A stretch of 64,000 bases of DNA from positions 114,289-178,288 of the forward strand of contig NZ_QGDS01000005.1 in assembly GCF_003149105.1 (NCBI RefSeq), in the 5' to 3' direction. Origin of the DNA: Faecalicatena contorta. GTDB taxonomy: Bacteria > Bacillota > Clostridia > Lachnospirales > Lachnospiraceae. The first letter of the stretch is position 1. The number at the start of each line of letters is the position of its first letter. Position numbers and translations under genes: made by a program. Of the stretch, positions 54,337 to 63,174 are shown in pieces. The notes under the pieces were generated by a model. That model worked only from the letters and a program-made list of their open reading frames with translations. It was not told the DNA's origin and ran no database searches.

Positions 54337-54456
54337 TTACTATATAATTATTTTATAGCTGTGTCAAACTTCACCTTCATTACACACTATATGTTGTTTC
54401 ATGTGGTTTTCAAATGTTGTATATGTGGTTTTTTGTATGTTTTATGCAATAATACA

Positions 54457-54485
54457 TTGCTATTTCCCTGTGTTTGGTGTATAAT
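54457..54485 (+). promoter_or_regulatory. Promoter of the diol dehydratase operon
   Basis: TTGCTA and TATAAT, 17-nt spacer, about 45 nt before pduC. No cobalamin riboswitch fits in this short leader. Confidence 0.75.
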
Positions 54486-54530
54486 AGAGGCACTGTAAAT
54501 CGTGGGATACTATCCGTTAGGAGAAGAGAG

Positions 54531-56195
54531 ATGAAAAAATCAAAACGTATTGAAACACTGGACAAGCGTCCTGTGAATATGGACGGTTACATCAACGAAT
54601 GGCCTGAGATGGGATTTGTGGCAATGGCAAGCCCATACGACCCCAAACCCTCTATTAAGGTAGAAAATGGAAAAATCATAGAATTAGATGGTAAGAAAAG
54701 AGAAGAATTTGATTTTATTGACCAGTTTATTGCTGATTATGCAATCCATACCGGGCGGGCAGAAAAATCTATGACAATCCCTTCTCTGGATATTGCCAGG
54801 ATGATTGTAGATATTCATGTGTCCAGAAAAGAAATTTTAGAAATCATAAGTGGTATCACTCCTGCCAAGATGGTGGAAGTTATGAACCATCTTAATGTAG
54901 TAGAGCTCATGATGGGAATGCAGAAAATGCGTGCACGCAGGATGCCGGGAAACCAGGCACACATTACAAATCTGAAGGATGATCCGGTACAGATAGCAGC
55001 AGATGCCGCAGAAGGCGCACTCCGTGGATTTGCGGAAGAAGAGACAACTATGGGTGTTGCCCGGTATGCGCCGCTAAGTGCTATAGCACTGTTAATCGGT
55101 TCTCAGGTTGGGCGCCCCGGCATACTGACACAGTGTTCTGCCGAAGAAGCTACAGAGCTGGAGCTTGGTATCAGAGGTCTGACTACATATGCGGAGACAC
55201 TTTCCGTATATGGTACGGAAAAGGTATTTATCGATGGGGATGACACTCCTTATTCTAAAGCATTTTTGAACTCAGCATACGCTTCCAGAGGACTGAAGGT
55301 CCGCTTCACCTCCGGTTCCGGCTCAGAAGTCCTGATGGGGAACAGCGAAAAGAAGTCCATGCTTTATCTGGAATGCCGCTGTCTCTATGCAACAAAGGGT
55401 GCGGGAAGCCAGGGAATCCAAAATGGTTCCGTCAGCTGTATCGGAGTACCTGGTGCAGTACCGGGAGGTATCCGGGAAGTCATGAGTGAGAATCTTGTAG
55501 CGGCCCTTCTTGGTTTGGAATGTGCATCCTCTAATGACCAGAGCTTCTCCAACTCTGACATGAGAAGAACTGCAAGGACTATGCTTCAGTTCCTTCCGGG
55601 AACCGACTTTATTTTCTCCGGCTACGCCGGGGAACCAAACTATGATAATATGTTTGCAGGCTCCAATTTTGACGCTGAAGACTTTGACGATTACAATGTA
55701 TTGCAGAGAGATATGCAGGTAGACGGAGGCTTACGTCCGGTTACAGAAGAAGAGGTCATCCATGTCCGGCAAAAAGCAGGGAAAGCTGTACAGGCAGTCT
55801 TCAGACAGCTTGGACTGTCGCCAGTTTCTGATGAGCAGGTCGAAGCAGTCACTTATGCACATGGAAGTAAAGATACTCTGCCTCGTGATGTTACAGCCGA
55901 TTTGATGGCAGCGGAAGATGTCCTTAAGCGGGGCATCACAGGAGTTGACGTGGTGAAAGCCCTGGCTGAGTCAGGCTATCAGGACCTTGCAGAAAGTGTG
56001 CTGAGTATGCTCAAGCAGCGCGTTGCAGGTGATTACATGCAAACAGCAGCCATTTTGGACAGAGACTTTCACGTCCTGTCTGGCGTAAATACTCCCAATG
56101 ACTATATGGGACCAGGAACCGGCTACCGTGTAGAAGGTGAGCGCTGGGAAGAAATCAAAAAGATTCCTCATATTATAAACCCACAGGATATATAA
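54531..56195 (+). CDS. pduC: B12-dependent propanediol/glycerol dehydratase large subunit
   Basis: 554 residues, the usual length. It catalyses radical dehydration of 1,2-propanediol to propanal or glycerol to 3-hydroxypropanal, using adenosylcobalamin. Diagnostic stretches: [17 protein letters not shown] near the start, [33 protein letters not shown] and [20 protein letters not shown] 54531 follows TTAGGAGAAGAGAG. Sequence alone does not decide between diol and glycerol preference. First gene of a compact operon with subunits, reactivase and adenosyltransferase. Confidence 0.94.
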   Translation: MKKSKRIETLDKRPVNMDGYINEWPEMGFVAMASPYDPKPSIKVENGKIIELDGKKREEFDFIDQFIADYAIHTGRAEKSMTIPSLDIARMIVDIHVSRKEILEIISGITPAKMVEVMNHLNVVELMMGMQKMRARRMPGNQAHITNLKDDPVQIAADAAEGALRGFAEEETTMGVARYAPLSAIALLIGSQVGRPGILTQCSAEEATELELGIRGLTTYAETLSVYGTEKVFIDGDDTPYSKAFLNSAYASRGLKVRFTSGSGSEVLMGNSEKKSMLYLECRCLYATKGAGSQGIQNGSVSCIGVPGAVPGGIREVMSENLVAALLGLECASSNDQSFSNSDMRRTARTMLQFLPGTDFIFSGYAGEPNYDNMFAGSNFDAEDFDDYNVLQRDMQVDGGLRPVTEEEVIHVRQKAGKAVQAVFRQLGLSPVSDEQVEAVTYAHGSKDTLPRDVTADLMAAEDVLKRGITGVDVVKALAESGYQDLAESVLSMLKQRVAGDYMQTAAILDRDFHVLSGVNTPNDYMGPGTGYRVEGERWEEIKKIPHIINPQDI

Positions 56196-56212
56196 GGAAG
56201 AAAGGTGAGCAT

Positions 56213-56899
56213 ATGCAGATGAATGAAGATTTAATAAAACAGATTACAAATGCGGTCCTTGCTGAGATGAAACAGAAAGAGAAGGATACCGGAACAACAA
56301 CTGTGCCGTCCGCCTCTGCAATACCATCTATGGCGGGACGTGAAAGAATTCATGAAGCAAAGACTTCCTACGCATCCTGGACTAAAGCCAAAAAGGGTAC
56401 TGACCCGAAAGAGGTTGTCATAGGTGTGGGCGCCGCATTTCAGAAAGAAATCCAGAAAACCATCTGCGGCATTCCCCTGGATGATGTTCTGGAAAATGTA
56501 AAGGCAGGAATTGAAGAAGAGGGCATGGTTCCCAGAGTTGTCAAAATCCTGGATACTTCTGATGTCTGCTTTATGGCACTGGAAGCCGCTAAACTTTCCG
56601 GCTCCGGCATCGGCATCGGGATTCAGTCCAAAGGGACGACTGTTATCCACCAGAAGGATTTATACCCGCTCTCTAACCTGGAGCTGTTTCCCCAGGCACC
56701 TTTGATGGACCTGGAAACTTACCGTAAGATTGGCCAGAATGCTGCAAAATATGTAAAGGGCGAGCAGGTCGTACCGATTCCGTCCACCAATGACCCTATG
56801 TCCCGTCCAAAATACCAGGTAAAAGCTGCACTGATGCATATTGCGGAGACGGAACAGCTTGACCCAGAAATAGGAATTATTGAATGGGAGGGAAGATAA
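56213..56899 (+). CDS. pduD: B12-dependent diol/glycerol dehydratase medium subunit
   Basis: 228 residues. Central [38 protein letters not shown] and [14 protein letters not shown] are conserved and include cobalamin-tail contacts. The N-terminal ~45 residues are a short extended tail; in Pdu systems such tails target the enzyme to microcompartments, but no shell genes are seen here. Confidence 0.92.
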   Translation: MQMNEDLIKQITNAVLAEMKQKEKDTGTTTVPSASAIPSMAGRERIHEAKTSYASWTKAKKGTDPKEVVIGVGAAFQKEIQKTICGIPLDDVLENVKAGIEEEGMVPRVVKILDTSDVCFMALEAAKLSGSGIGIGIQSKGTTVIHQKDLYPLSNLELFPQAPLMDLETYRKIGQNAAKYVKGEQVVPIPSTNDPMSRPKYQVKAALMHIAETEQLDPEIGIIEWEGR

Positions 56900-57292
56900 A
56901 TGCAATACCCATTAGGCGAACATGAAAAAGAAAAAATTACATCCAGAACCGGTAAAAAACTAACCGATATTACACTGGATGAAGTGATGAAAAACCGCGT
57001 TTCTGCCGATGATATTAAGATATCTAAAGAAATGCTCAGAGCACAGGGACAGGTAGCCAGAGATGCAGGCAATGACCCTATGGAGAAAAATTTTGAGCGT
57101 GCGGCAGAACTGGTAGATGTACCCGATGATGTAATTTTAAAAATGTATGATAAACTGCGCCCCAACCGCTCTACTAAACTGGAGTTGGTGATGATGGCCC
57201 AGGAGCTTTTAGAAAAATATAACGCGAAAAACTGTGCAAGGCTTGTAATGGAAGCCGCCGAAGTGTATGAGAAAAGAGGGATTCTGCTTTGA
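56900..57292 (+). CDS. pduE: B12-dependent diol/glycerol dehydratase small subunit
   Basis: 130 residues, shorter than PduE of microcompartment systems. The N-terminal region (MQYPLGEHEKEKITSRTGKK) lacks a clear amphipathic targeting helix. RPNRSTKLELVMMAQEL is the conserved C-terminal motif. It begins right after the medium-subunit stop. Confidence 0.92.
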   Translation: MQYPLGEHEKEKITSRTGKKLTDITLDEVMKNRVSADDIKISKEMLRAQGQVARDAGNDPMEKNFERAAELVDVPDDVILKMYDKLRPNRSTKLELVMMAQELLEKYNAKNCARLVMEAAEVYEKRGILL

Positions 57293-59106
57293 GTTATATT
57301 GCCGGAATAGATATCGGAAATTCTACAACAGAAGTATGTGTCGGGGAAGCCGCCGCTGACGGCAGCATTCATTTCCTGACCAGTGCTTCATGCCCGACTA
57401 CCGGTACGAAGGGAACTGTCTCCAACACCCATGGAGTCAAAGCCGCCTTAAAACAGGCCATGAGTAAGATCGGCAGGGACGTGGAAGACATTTCCCTGAT
57501 CCGCCTGAATGAAGCGGCACCGGTCATTGGTGATACTGCCATGGAAACACTGACCGAGACAATCATCACGGACTCTTCTATGATTGGCCACAATCCTTCT
57601 ACCCCTGCAGGAGCAGGCCAGGCAGTTGGAGAAATTCTGCTGATTGAAAATATATCCCGGGGAGTTCCGGGAACACCCTATATTGTTGCGGCACCTGCTT
57701 CCTATTCCTATGAAGAAATTGCCGCCATCCTGAATCAATCCGGGGATTCCCTGAATATTACCGGAGTCATTCTGCAGGCCGACGAAGCTGTTCTTGTAAA
57801 AAACCGCCTTCATAAAAAAGTTCCCATTATAGATGAAGTGGCACGGATTGACAAGCTTCCCGGCGGAGTTCCTGCGGCAATTGAAGTTGCACTTCCCGGG
57901 CAGACGATACGCATGTTGTCAAATCCTTACGGAATAGCAACTCTTCTTGATTTGAATGCAGAAGAGACGCGCACCGTCACTCCCATTGCCAAAAGTCTGA
58001 TTGGAAAACGCAGCGCTGTTGTTTTGAAAACTCCCGGCGGCAATGTCCGTGAAAATGTACTCCCCGCAGGAGAGATTTATCTTGATGCAGAGCATAGCGC
58101 TTCCATCAACCTGGATGAAGGGGCGGAAAAAATCATGCAGGTTGTGTCCGATGCAGGTAGCATCCGCGATATCACCGGACAGCCGGAAACGAATGTGGGA
58201 AATATGTTTGCCCGCATTAAAAAAGGTATGAGCGAATTAGACGGCACTGCCAATGCAGATGTCCATATTACAGATATTCTGGCAGTTGATACATTGGCAC
58301 CTGTTTTAATCTCCGGGGCACTGGCAGGTGAAACCTGTCTGGAGAAAGCAGTCGGTATTGCGGCTATGGTAAAAACACAGAAGCTGCCTATGCGCCAGAT
58401 TGCCGAAAAATTAAAGCTGGAGCTGGACACAGATGTGAAGGTTGCAGGTGTGGAGGCTGTTATGGCAAGCCTGGGTGCCCTTACCACTCCGGGTACAAAA
58501 CTTCCCCTTGCCATTCTGGATATGGGCGGAGGTTCTACGGATGCGGCTGTAATATCAGAAGAAGGAAAGGTTGTCATTACTCACCAGGCAGGGGCCGGAG
58601 AGCTGGTTTCCATGCTCATTGAGACAGAGCTGGGACTGGGGGACAGACACATAGCGGAACAGATAAAAAAATATCCCCTGGCAAAGGTAGAGAGCCTTTT
58701 TCATGTGCGTATGGAAAACGGGCAGATGACTTTTGTAGACGAGTCCATTGATCCAAGATTTTACGGGCGGGTTGTCCTTCTGTCAGAGGAAGGCTTTATT
58801 CGTATAGAAAAGGATATCCCAATGGAGAAGATTGCCCAGGTACGCCGGGACGCAAAGCGAAAAGTATTTGTAACAAATGCATTTCGTGCCCTTCAAAAGG
58901 TAGCACCGGACCATGATTTGAAAAACATATCCAACGTTGTGCTGGTGGGCGGTTCAGCCGAAGACTTCGAGATACCGGAAATGCTGATGGAGGAATTCTC
59001 CGGCTACCGCATTGTATGCGGCAGGGGCAACATCCGCGGCCAGGAAGGCCCCCGGAATGCCGTAGCAACCGGTCTTGTGCTTTCATATGTGGGGGAAAGA
59101 CAATGA
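57289..59106 (+). CDS. pduG: Diol/glycerol dehydratase reactivase large subunit
   Basis: 605 residues of the DdrA/PduG/GdrA family. The actin-like ATPase start is YIAGIDIGNSTTEVC and the second ATP motif is ILDMGGGSTDAAV. It exchanges damaged cobalamin for fresh cofactor in the inactivated dehydratase. The start is TTG, with GAGGG 7 nt upstream and a TTGA overlap with the pduE stop. Confidence 0.93.
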   Translation: MSYIAGIDIGNSTTEVCVGEAAADGSIHFLTSASCPTTGTKGTVSNTHGVKAALKQAMSKIGRDVEDISLIRLNEAAPVIGDTAMETLTETIITDSSMIGHNPSTPAGAGQAVGEILLIENISRGVPGTPYIVAAPASYSYEEIAAILNQSGDSLNITGVILQADEAVLVKNRLHKKVPIIDEVARIDKLPGGVPAAIEVALPGQTIRMLSNPYGIATLLDLNAEETRTVTPIAKSLIGKRSAVVLKTPGGNVRENVLPAGEIYLDAEHSASINLDEGAEKIMQVVSDAGSIRDITGQPETNVGNMFARIKKGMSELDGTANADVHITDILAVDTLAPVLISGALAGETCLEKAVGIAAMVKTQKLPMRQIAEKLKLELDTDVKVAGVEAVMASLGALTTPGTKLPLAILDMGGGSTDAAVISEEGKVVITHQAGAGELVSMLIETELGLGDRHIAEQIKKYPLAKVESLFHVRMENGQMTFVDESIDPRFYGRVVLLSEEGFIRIEKDIPMEKIAQVRRDAKRKVFVTNAFRALQKVAPDHDLKNISNVVLVGGSAEDFEIPEMLMEEFSGYRIVCGRGNIRGQEGPRNAVATGLVLSYVGERQ

Positions 59107-59432
59107 TAATTAAAAAACCTTCTATTTTTATATATGCAAATGAACCCGATGCCGCTGTCGTGAAGGAAATCTGCGCCGGGATAGAAGAAGAAGGCGTATT
59201 TTTCGAGTTGAAAGAAATGGATAACACCAATCTGAAGGAACTGGCCTGGAATGCGGCAAACGATTCTATGCTTGGCTCCGGAATCGGTATAAGGGGCACT
59301 TATATTGCTCTGCAGATGCGCGGCATTGAAAAGAACCGTCCTGTGGAAAGCTATCAAACCCCTGATAAAGAACAGTGCCGGAAACTGGGTGCGAACAGCG
59401 CACGTGCTATTAAAAAGCTGCCTTTTAAATGA
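59103..59432 (+). CDS. pduH: Diol/glycerol dehydratase reactivase small subunit
   Basis: 109 residues of the DdrB/PduH family (MIIKKPSIFIYANE, AAVVKEICAGIEEEG, AANDSMLGSGIGI, CRKLGANSARAIKKLPF). ATG 59103 overlaps the large-subunit stop by 4 bp and follows GGGGGAAAGACA. Works with the large subunit. Confidence 0.9.
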   Translation: MIIKKPSIFIYANEPDAAVVKEICAGIEEEGVFFELKEMDNTNLKELAWNAANDSMLGSGIGIRGTYIALQMRGIEKNRPVESYQTPDKEQCRKLGANSARAIKKLPFK

Positions 59433-59437
59433 TTTTT

Positions 59438-59583
59438 GTAACAGTTCAGCCATGCAAATTTGCAGGGATATATGCCAGGAGAAAGCTTGCTTGCGCATGA
59501 CATATATCCCTGGAAATTTATTTGGCGCTCTGTCAAAGCGAGATGAAGCGGCGCGTAATCGAGCTCATGGCTTGAACTGTTAC
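59438..59583. repeat. Large palindromic element with GTAACAGTTCAGCCATG termini
   Basis: Outer arms GTAACAGTTCAGCCATG and CATGGCTTGAACTGTTAC (one extra base). Inside, a 19-bp near-perfect hairpin pairs 59456-59474 with 59501-59519 (core AGGGATATATG / CATATATCCCT). Outer ends shared with 21275-21424. It separates pduH from pduO. Confidence 0.78.
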
Positions 59584-59612
59584 TGATTTTACTACAAAGT
59601 GGGAGGAATGCA

Positions 59613-60182
59613 ATGAAAATTTATACCAAAAGCGGAGATGGAGGTAAAACCTCTCTCATGAACGGAATCAGAGTCTCCAAGTATGATGACAGAATTGAAC
59701 TGCTGGGGACCATAGACGAGCTGAGCAGCCACATCGGACTTGCAAAAGTAATCGCTGAGCAGTCTCTTCATGACCGCCTTTCACAGATTCAAAAAGAATT
59801 GATGCAGATAATGGCCCAAATAGCCGACCCCCGAAATTCCCAATACCGCCTCTCTGAGGATAAGATTCAGGAACTTGAGGCGGAAATCGATTGGATGGAA
59901 AATGCATTTCCCCGCGCCAAAGAATTTATTTTATACGGAGGCTGCGAGCAGTCTGCACGTCTGGATGTGGCACGGGCTGTTGCAAGAAGAGCGGAACGGA
60001 GATTTCACAAAGTAGCCCAAAACTACGGGGCAGATAACAAAGCATTGCAATATATGAACCGTCTGGCGGATTACTTGTATGTGGCAGCACGATATGCTGA
60101 CTACAGAACTTCATCCGAATCAGAGGAAGAAATACGGCAGGAAGTTATTAAAAACGTAATGCAGACAATTAAGAAACCTTAA
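59613..60182 (+). CDS. pduO: Cob(I)alamin adenosyltransferase, PduO type
   Basis: 189 residues. N-terminal ATP motif MKIYTKSGDGGKTSL, and the later LDVARAVARRAERR (Arg and Glu of the active site) with NRLADYLYVAARYAD. It makes adenosylcobalamin from cob(I)alamin and ATP, supplying the dehydratase cofactor. GGGAGG ribosome site. Separated from pduH by the palindromic element, possibly in the same transcript. Confidence 0.93.
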   Translation: MKIYTKSGDGGKTSLMNGIRVSKYDDRIELLGTIDELSSHIGLAKVIAEQSLHDRLSQIQKELMQIMAQIADPRNSQYRLSEDKIQELEAEIDWMENAFPRAKEFILYGGCEQSARLDVARAVARRAERRFHKVAQNYGADNKALQYMNRLADYLYVAARYADYRTSSESEEEIRQEVIKNVMQTIKKP

Positions 60183-60204
60183 TTGTCTGCATTGCCTTAA
60201 ACTT

Positions 60205-60804
60205 TTAATATTCCTCCCAGCGGCTGTGTGCCCGGCTCTGCACTCTTCTTTGACGTGCCCTCTGCCTTTCACGCTGCCGCTTTCTTTCCCACCGGCGCCT
60301 GCTGCGCTCCATCATCCTTGCAGGTGCAAGAACTGTCCAGCAGCAAATACGTACTGCAGTAATTCCCAAAAACACACCGATGCTGTCAATACCAACATCC
60401 CTGATGGAGGGACCTCTTCCATCCACAAAAGACTGGAAATACTCATCCCCGCAGGCAACACCTACGCATATCAGCCCGGCAACCACCACAAGGCCAAAGC
60501 CCCGGAGTCCATATACATAAAACGGAAGGGACACTGTAACAGCCAGAATAAAATATTCCGTCATATGCGCTGCCTTTCTCACCGGATACTCTATCCTATA
60601 CGCAACCTCATCAATCTCCCATTCCTCCAGATTCTTCTGCAATACCTCATTCCCGATTTTCACAATCTTATGGCTTACAATGTAGCTTAAATTACCCGAG
60701 TCCACACCGGATTGGGAGGAAAAACTAAAAATCACGTACACCATAATAATTGCCGGAAGAAACGACAGAGGCTTTAATATAAATAAAATAAACTTTTTAA
60801 ACAT
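60205..60804 (-). CDS. VanZ-family membrane protein
   Basis: 199 residues with four or so transmembrane segments. VanZ features: FSFSSQSGVDSG, RKAAHMTEYFILAV and DEYFQSFVDGRGPSIRDVGID. The C-terminal ~35 residues are extremely Arg-rich (RRRWERKRQRERQRARQRR), an unusual basic tail suited to contact lipid headgroups or RNA. Function of the family outside teicoplanin resistance is unclear. Confidence 0.88.
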   Translation of the reverse strand: MFKKFILFILKPLSFLPAIIMVYVIFSFSSQSGVDSGNLSYIVSHKIVKIGNEVLQKNLEEWEIDEVAYRIEYPVRKAAHMTEYFILAVTVSLPFYVYGLRGFGLVVVAGLICVGVACGDEYFQSFVDGRGPSIRDVGIDSIGVFLGITAVRICCWTVLAPARMMERSRRRWERKRQRERQRARQRRVQSRAHSRWEEY

Positions 60805-60813
60805 CTCGAATTC

Positions 60814-61155
60814 CTAATCCCATCCCTTCCATACGTCAGGCTGATATCCAACGGTTGCTTTCTTGCCATTCCGCACAATCGGTGTCAATAACACCTGCTG
60901 ATTCTCTAATACCTTTTCATCTTTATCATCCTCAGAAATGTATTGGATTAATGCCAATGCATCCTTATCCTTACATTTTGGATTCAACATTTTATCCAAT
61001 CCGCCAACAGACTGCTTCACGCTGGTATATTCGCCTTTGCTAAGACCTTTCTCTTTCAAATCTATAAATTGATATTTCACACCGCGCTCTTTGAAATATC
61101 TCTGAGCTTTCTTGGTGTCAAAACACTTTGTCGTACCGAATATCTGTATATTCAT
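60814..61155 (-). CDS. ArsC/Spx-family thioredoxin-fold protein
   Basis: 113 residues. GTTKCFDTKKAQRYFKERG carries a single Cys (C11) with no CxxC partner. TPIVRNGKKATVGYQPDVW matches the family C-terminus. More like the YffB/ArsC-related group than canonical Spx. Redox role presumed. Confidence 0.85.
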   Translation of the reverse strand: MNIQIFGTTKCFDTKKAQRYFKERGVKYQFIDLKEKGLSKGEYTSVKQSVGGLDKMLNPKCKDKDALALIQYISEDDKDEKVLENQQVLLTPIVRNGKKATVGYQPDVWKGWD

Positions 61156-61173
61156 CTTAATCCCTAACCTTTC

Positions 61174-61395
61174 CTAGTTCTTATTACCGCCCCCAGCAGG
61201 TGCATCGCATATTTTCTGCACTCTTCCTACAATTCCGCCTTCCAGCATAACCTTGATCCCTCTTGGATGATTCTGAGAATTCGTAAGAATACGCATCACA
61301 ATGCCTTCCGTTAATTTTCCGGTTCTTTGGTCTTGCTTTTGCACGACCAGGACTCTACTGCCTATTTTAATATTACTTCTTATCATCCCATTCAT
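61174..61395 (-). CDS. ywbE: YwbE family protein
   Basis: 73 residues; DQRTGKLTEGIVMRILTNS and HPRGIKVMLEGGIVGRVQ are the family core (DUF2196). Small conserved protein of unknown function common in Firmicutes. Confidence 0.9.
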   Translation of the reverse strand: MNGMIRSNIKIGSRVLVVQKQDQRTGKLTEGIVMRILTNSQNHPRGIKVMLEGGIVGRVQKICDAPAGGGNKN

Positions 61396-61400
61396 ATGAA

Positions 61401-62288
61401 CTAAATCTCCTTTTTCTTTATTGAGCCTTGACTAGAATTAAATAAATAGTTAATCCACTCTGATGGCTTGCTTTTACCTTCAAATGCTTTATACCCTTTA
61501 TGGCTATATATGTAATCAATCTTCCAACTATTTTCTGCACAGGATTTTTTCCGCAAAAGTTCCTTTAATTCCTGTGCACCTTTGTTCTCCCAAAGATTTT
61601 GCCTGCCTGCAATGCAAACCAGGTCAGTAACCGAAAGCATATAAGCTTGGGGAAACATAATATCTGTTATGTGAGTACTTATTGGAGCTTGATTTCTTAA
61701 TCTCTGATACATATTGTGGCGAAGCATATAGTGTGTACCATCTTTGATTAAGGATTCCACTTTTTCATCAGAATGATCAACAAACTCAGCATAAGTAATC
61801 AATGCTCTAACAGCTTTTCCAATACCGATATAGCAAGGTGTAGCATTCATACAACCTCCATGTTTACAAATTCCAATATATTTCCATGTAGTTGATTGGT
61901 TACGGTCAAATACTTGATATTGTTTTATCCAATTCAAAGCATTTTGAGCTTCCCGGGAGGTTGCTTTGCCTAGCCGGGTATATGCTTCTAACAGCATTGC
62001 ATTGTAGCAGGGTACGATATAATCAATTTTCCCTGTATAAGAAAAACCCTCCGGTACAGATAAATGATTGGAGATATAAGAAATGACTTCTTCCGTATAT
62101 GGTAATCTTTCTGCATAAGGAATTTCAGATAAGCAAATAAGCCGGAAAAGATTGAAAAGAGCACTTTCTTCATAATCCTTTGTCAGCTTTTGAACTATTT
62201 TAGATTGCTTTAGCAGAGTATCAATTTCTTCGTCTGAAACCGCTTCTTTATTGTCAAATTTCATTCTTAATGATAATGCAGTGTCCAT
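61401..62288 (-). CDS. Hypothetical protein with alpha-toroid (prenyltransferase-like) pattern
   Basis: About 295 residues, mostly helical with repeats resembling the alpha/alpha-toroid of prenyltransferases (TWKYIGICKHGGCMNATPCYIGIGKAV split by short loops). Conserved-looking Cys and His residues cluster at CKHGGCMNATPC. ATG 62288 follows GAGGGGG; the longer frame lacks a ribosome site. Promoter at 62320-62348. No function can be named. Confidence 0.6.
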   Translation of the reverse strand: MDTALSLRMKFDNKEAVSDEEIDTLLKQSKIVQKLTKDYEESALFNLFRLICLSEIPYAERLPYTEEVISYISNHLSVPEGFSYTGKIDYIVPCYNAMLLEAYTRLGKATSREAQNALNWIKQYQVFDRNQSTTWKYIGICKHGGCMNATPCYIGIGKAVRALITYAEFVDHSDEKVESLIKDGTHYMLRHNMYQRLRNQAPISTHITDIMFPQAYMLSVTDLVCIAGRQNLWENKGAQELKELLRKKSCAENSWKIDYIYSHKGYKAFEGKSKPSEWINYLFNSSQGSIKKKEI

Positions 62289-62319
62289 ACAGCCCCCTCG
62301 CTTTAAATTAGATACTGAT

Positions 62320-62348
62320 ATTATACCTTTATTTAAAATCACTTACAA
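62320..62348 (-). promoter_or_regulatory. Promoter of the toroid-like hypothetical gene
   Basis: TTGTAA (62348-62343) and TATAAT (62325-62320) on the minus strand, 17-nt spacer. Confidence 0.75.
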
Positions 62349-62356
62349 TCCATAGC

Positions 62357-62385
62357 TTGTATATTTCCGTCAAAAGAAATACAAT
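62357..62385 (+). promoter_or_regulatory. Promoter of the two-component operon
   Basis: TTGTAT and TACAAT on the plus strand, 17-nt spacer, upstream of the 27-codon frame and the response regulator. Confidence 0.68.
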
Positions 62386-62407
62386 ACAGCTATGGAGGTG
62401 TTTATAC

Positions 62408-62491
62408 GTGGATTATATAACAACAAAGGAAGCAGCACTGGCTGACGGACGATATAGGAGCAGTAAGGCAAAGGATGGTGAAAACAAATGA
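62408..62491 (+). CDS. 27-residue leader frame with excisionase-like start (probable HTH relic)
   Basis: GTG start after TGGAGGTGTTTATAC. It reads (V/M)DYITTKEAA, the opening of many small MerR/excisionase-type HTH proteins of integrative elements, then quickly leaves that family and stops. Its TGA overlaps the ATG of the response regulator (ATGA), so it now probably serves as a translational leader. Confidence 0.5.
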   Translation: MDYITTKEAALADGRYRSSKAKDGENK

Positions 62492-63174
62492 AACGAATAT
62501 TGTTGGTTGAGGACGATAAGGCAATCGCCCGAAACCTTGTGCTTTTGCTTCAATCGGAAGGATTTACAGTTACCCATGCCCCCACACAGAGTGACGCTCT
62601 TGCCATGCTTGCCAGGAATAAATTTGACCTGGCGTTGGTTGATATTTCCCTGCCTGACGGAAATGGCTTTACGGTTTGTACAGAAATCAAAGAAACGCAA
62701 GATATTCCCGTTATCTTTCTGACGGCTTCCGGCGATGAATCAAGTGTTGTTACCGGACTGAACATAGGTGCGGACGACTATATCACTAAGCCCTTTCGTC
62801 CGCGTGAATTGATTGCGCGCATTGGAACCGCCCTGCGAAAAGGGAGGCGTTCCGAGACGGATTTTCAAATCCTCGGGCTTCATGTTGATACGTCAAGCGG
62901 CATTGTGAAAAAAAACGGCAGCGAGATTTTTCTTTCAGCCTTAGAATACCGCTTGCTTCTGGTATTTATTAGTAACCCAAAAAGTATTATCACGAGGATC
63001 AGGCTGCTTGACGAATTGTGGGACGCGGCGGGTGAGTTTGTCAATGATAATACACTGACTGTATACATCAAACGCCTGCGGGAAAAAATAGAAGCTGATC
63101 CGGCAAGCCCGCAAATCATTCTGACCGTTCGTGGGATGGGGTATAGATTGGGGGATGAGTATGCTTCGGAATAG
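62488..63174 (+). CDS. OmpR-family response regulator (VanR/BceR-like)
   Basis: 228 residues. Receiver domain with phospho-acceptor D52 (LALVDISLPDGNG), acidic pair near E8-D10 and Lys in DDYITKPFRPREL. C-terminal winged helix: LSALEYRLLLVFISN, RLLDELWDAAGEFVND, LTVYIKRLREKIEAD. Overlaps the kinase gene by about 20 bp. Comparable pairs often control peptide-antibiotic ABC exporters, but the target lies outside this window. Confidence 0.92.
   Translation: MKRILLVEDDKAIARNLVLLLQSEGFTVTHAPTQSDALAMLARNKFDLALVDISLPDGNGFTVCTEIKETQDIPVIFLTASGDESSVVTGLNIGADDYITKPFRPRELIARIGTALRKGRRSETDFQILGLHVDTSSGIVKKNGSEIFLSALEYRLLLVFISNPKSIITRIRLLDELWDAAGEFVNDNTLTVYIKRLREKIEADPASPQIILTVRGMGYRLGDEYASE

Noticed and set aside
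54302-54530. Cobalamin riboswitch before the diol dehydratase operon
   Set aside because: The leader after the promoter is only about 45 nt and lacks a B12-box-like sequence.
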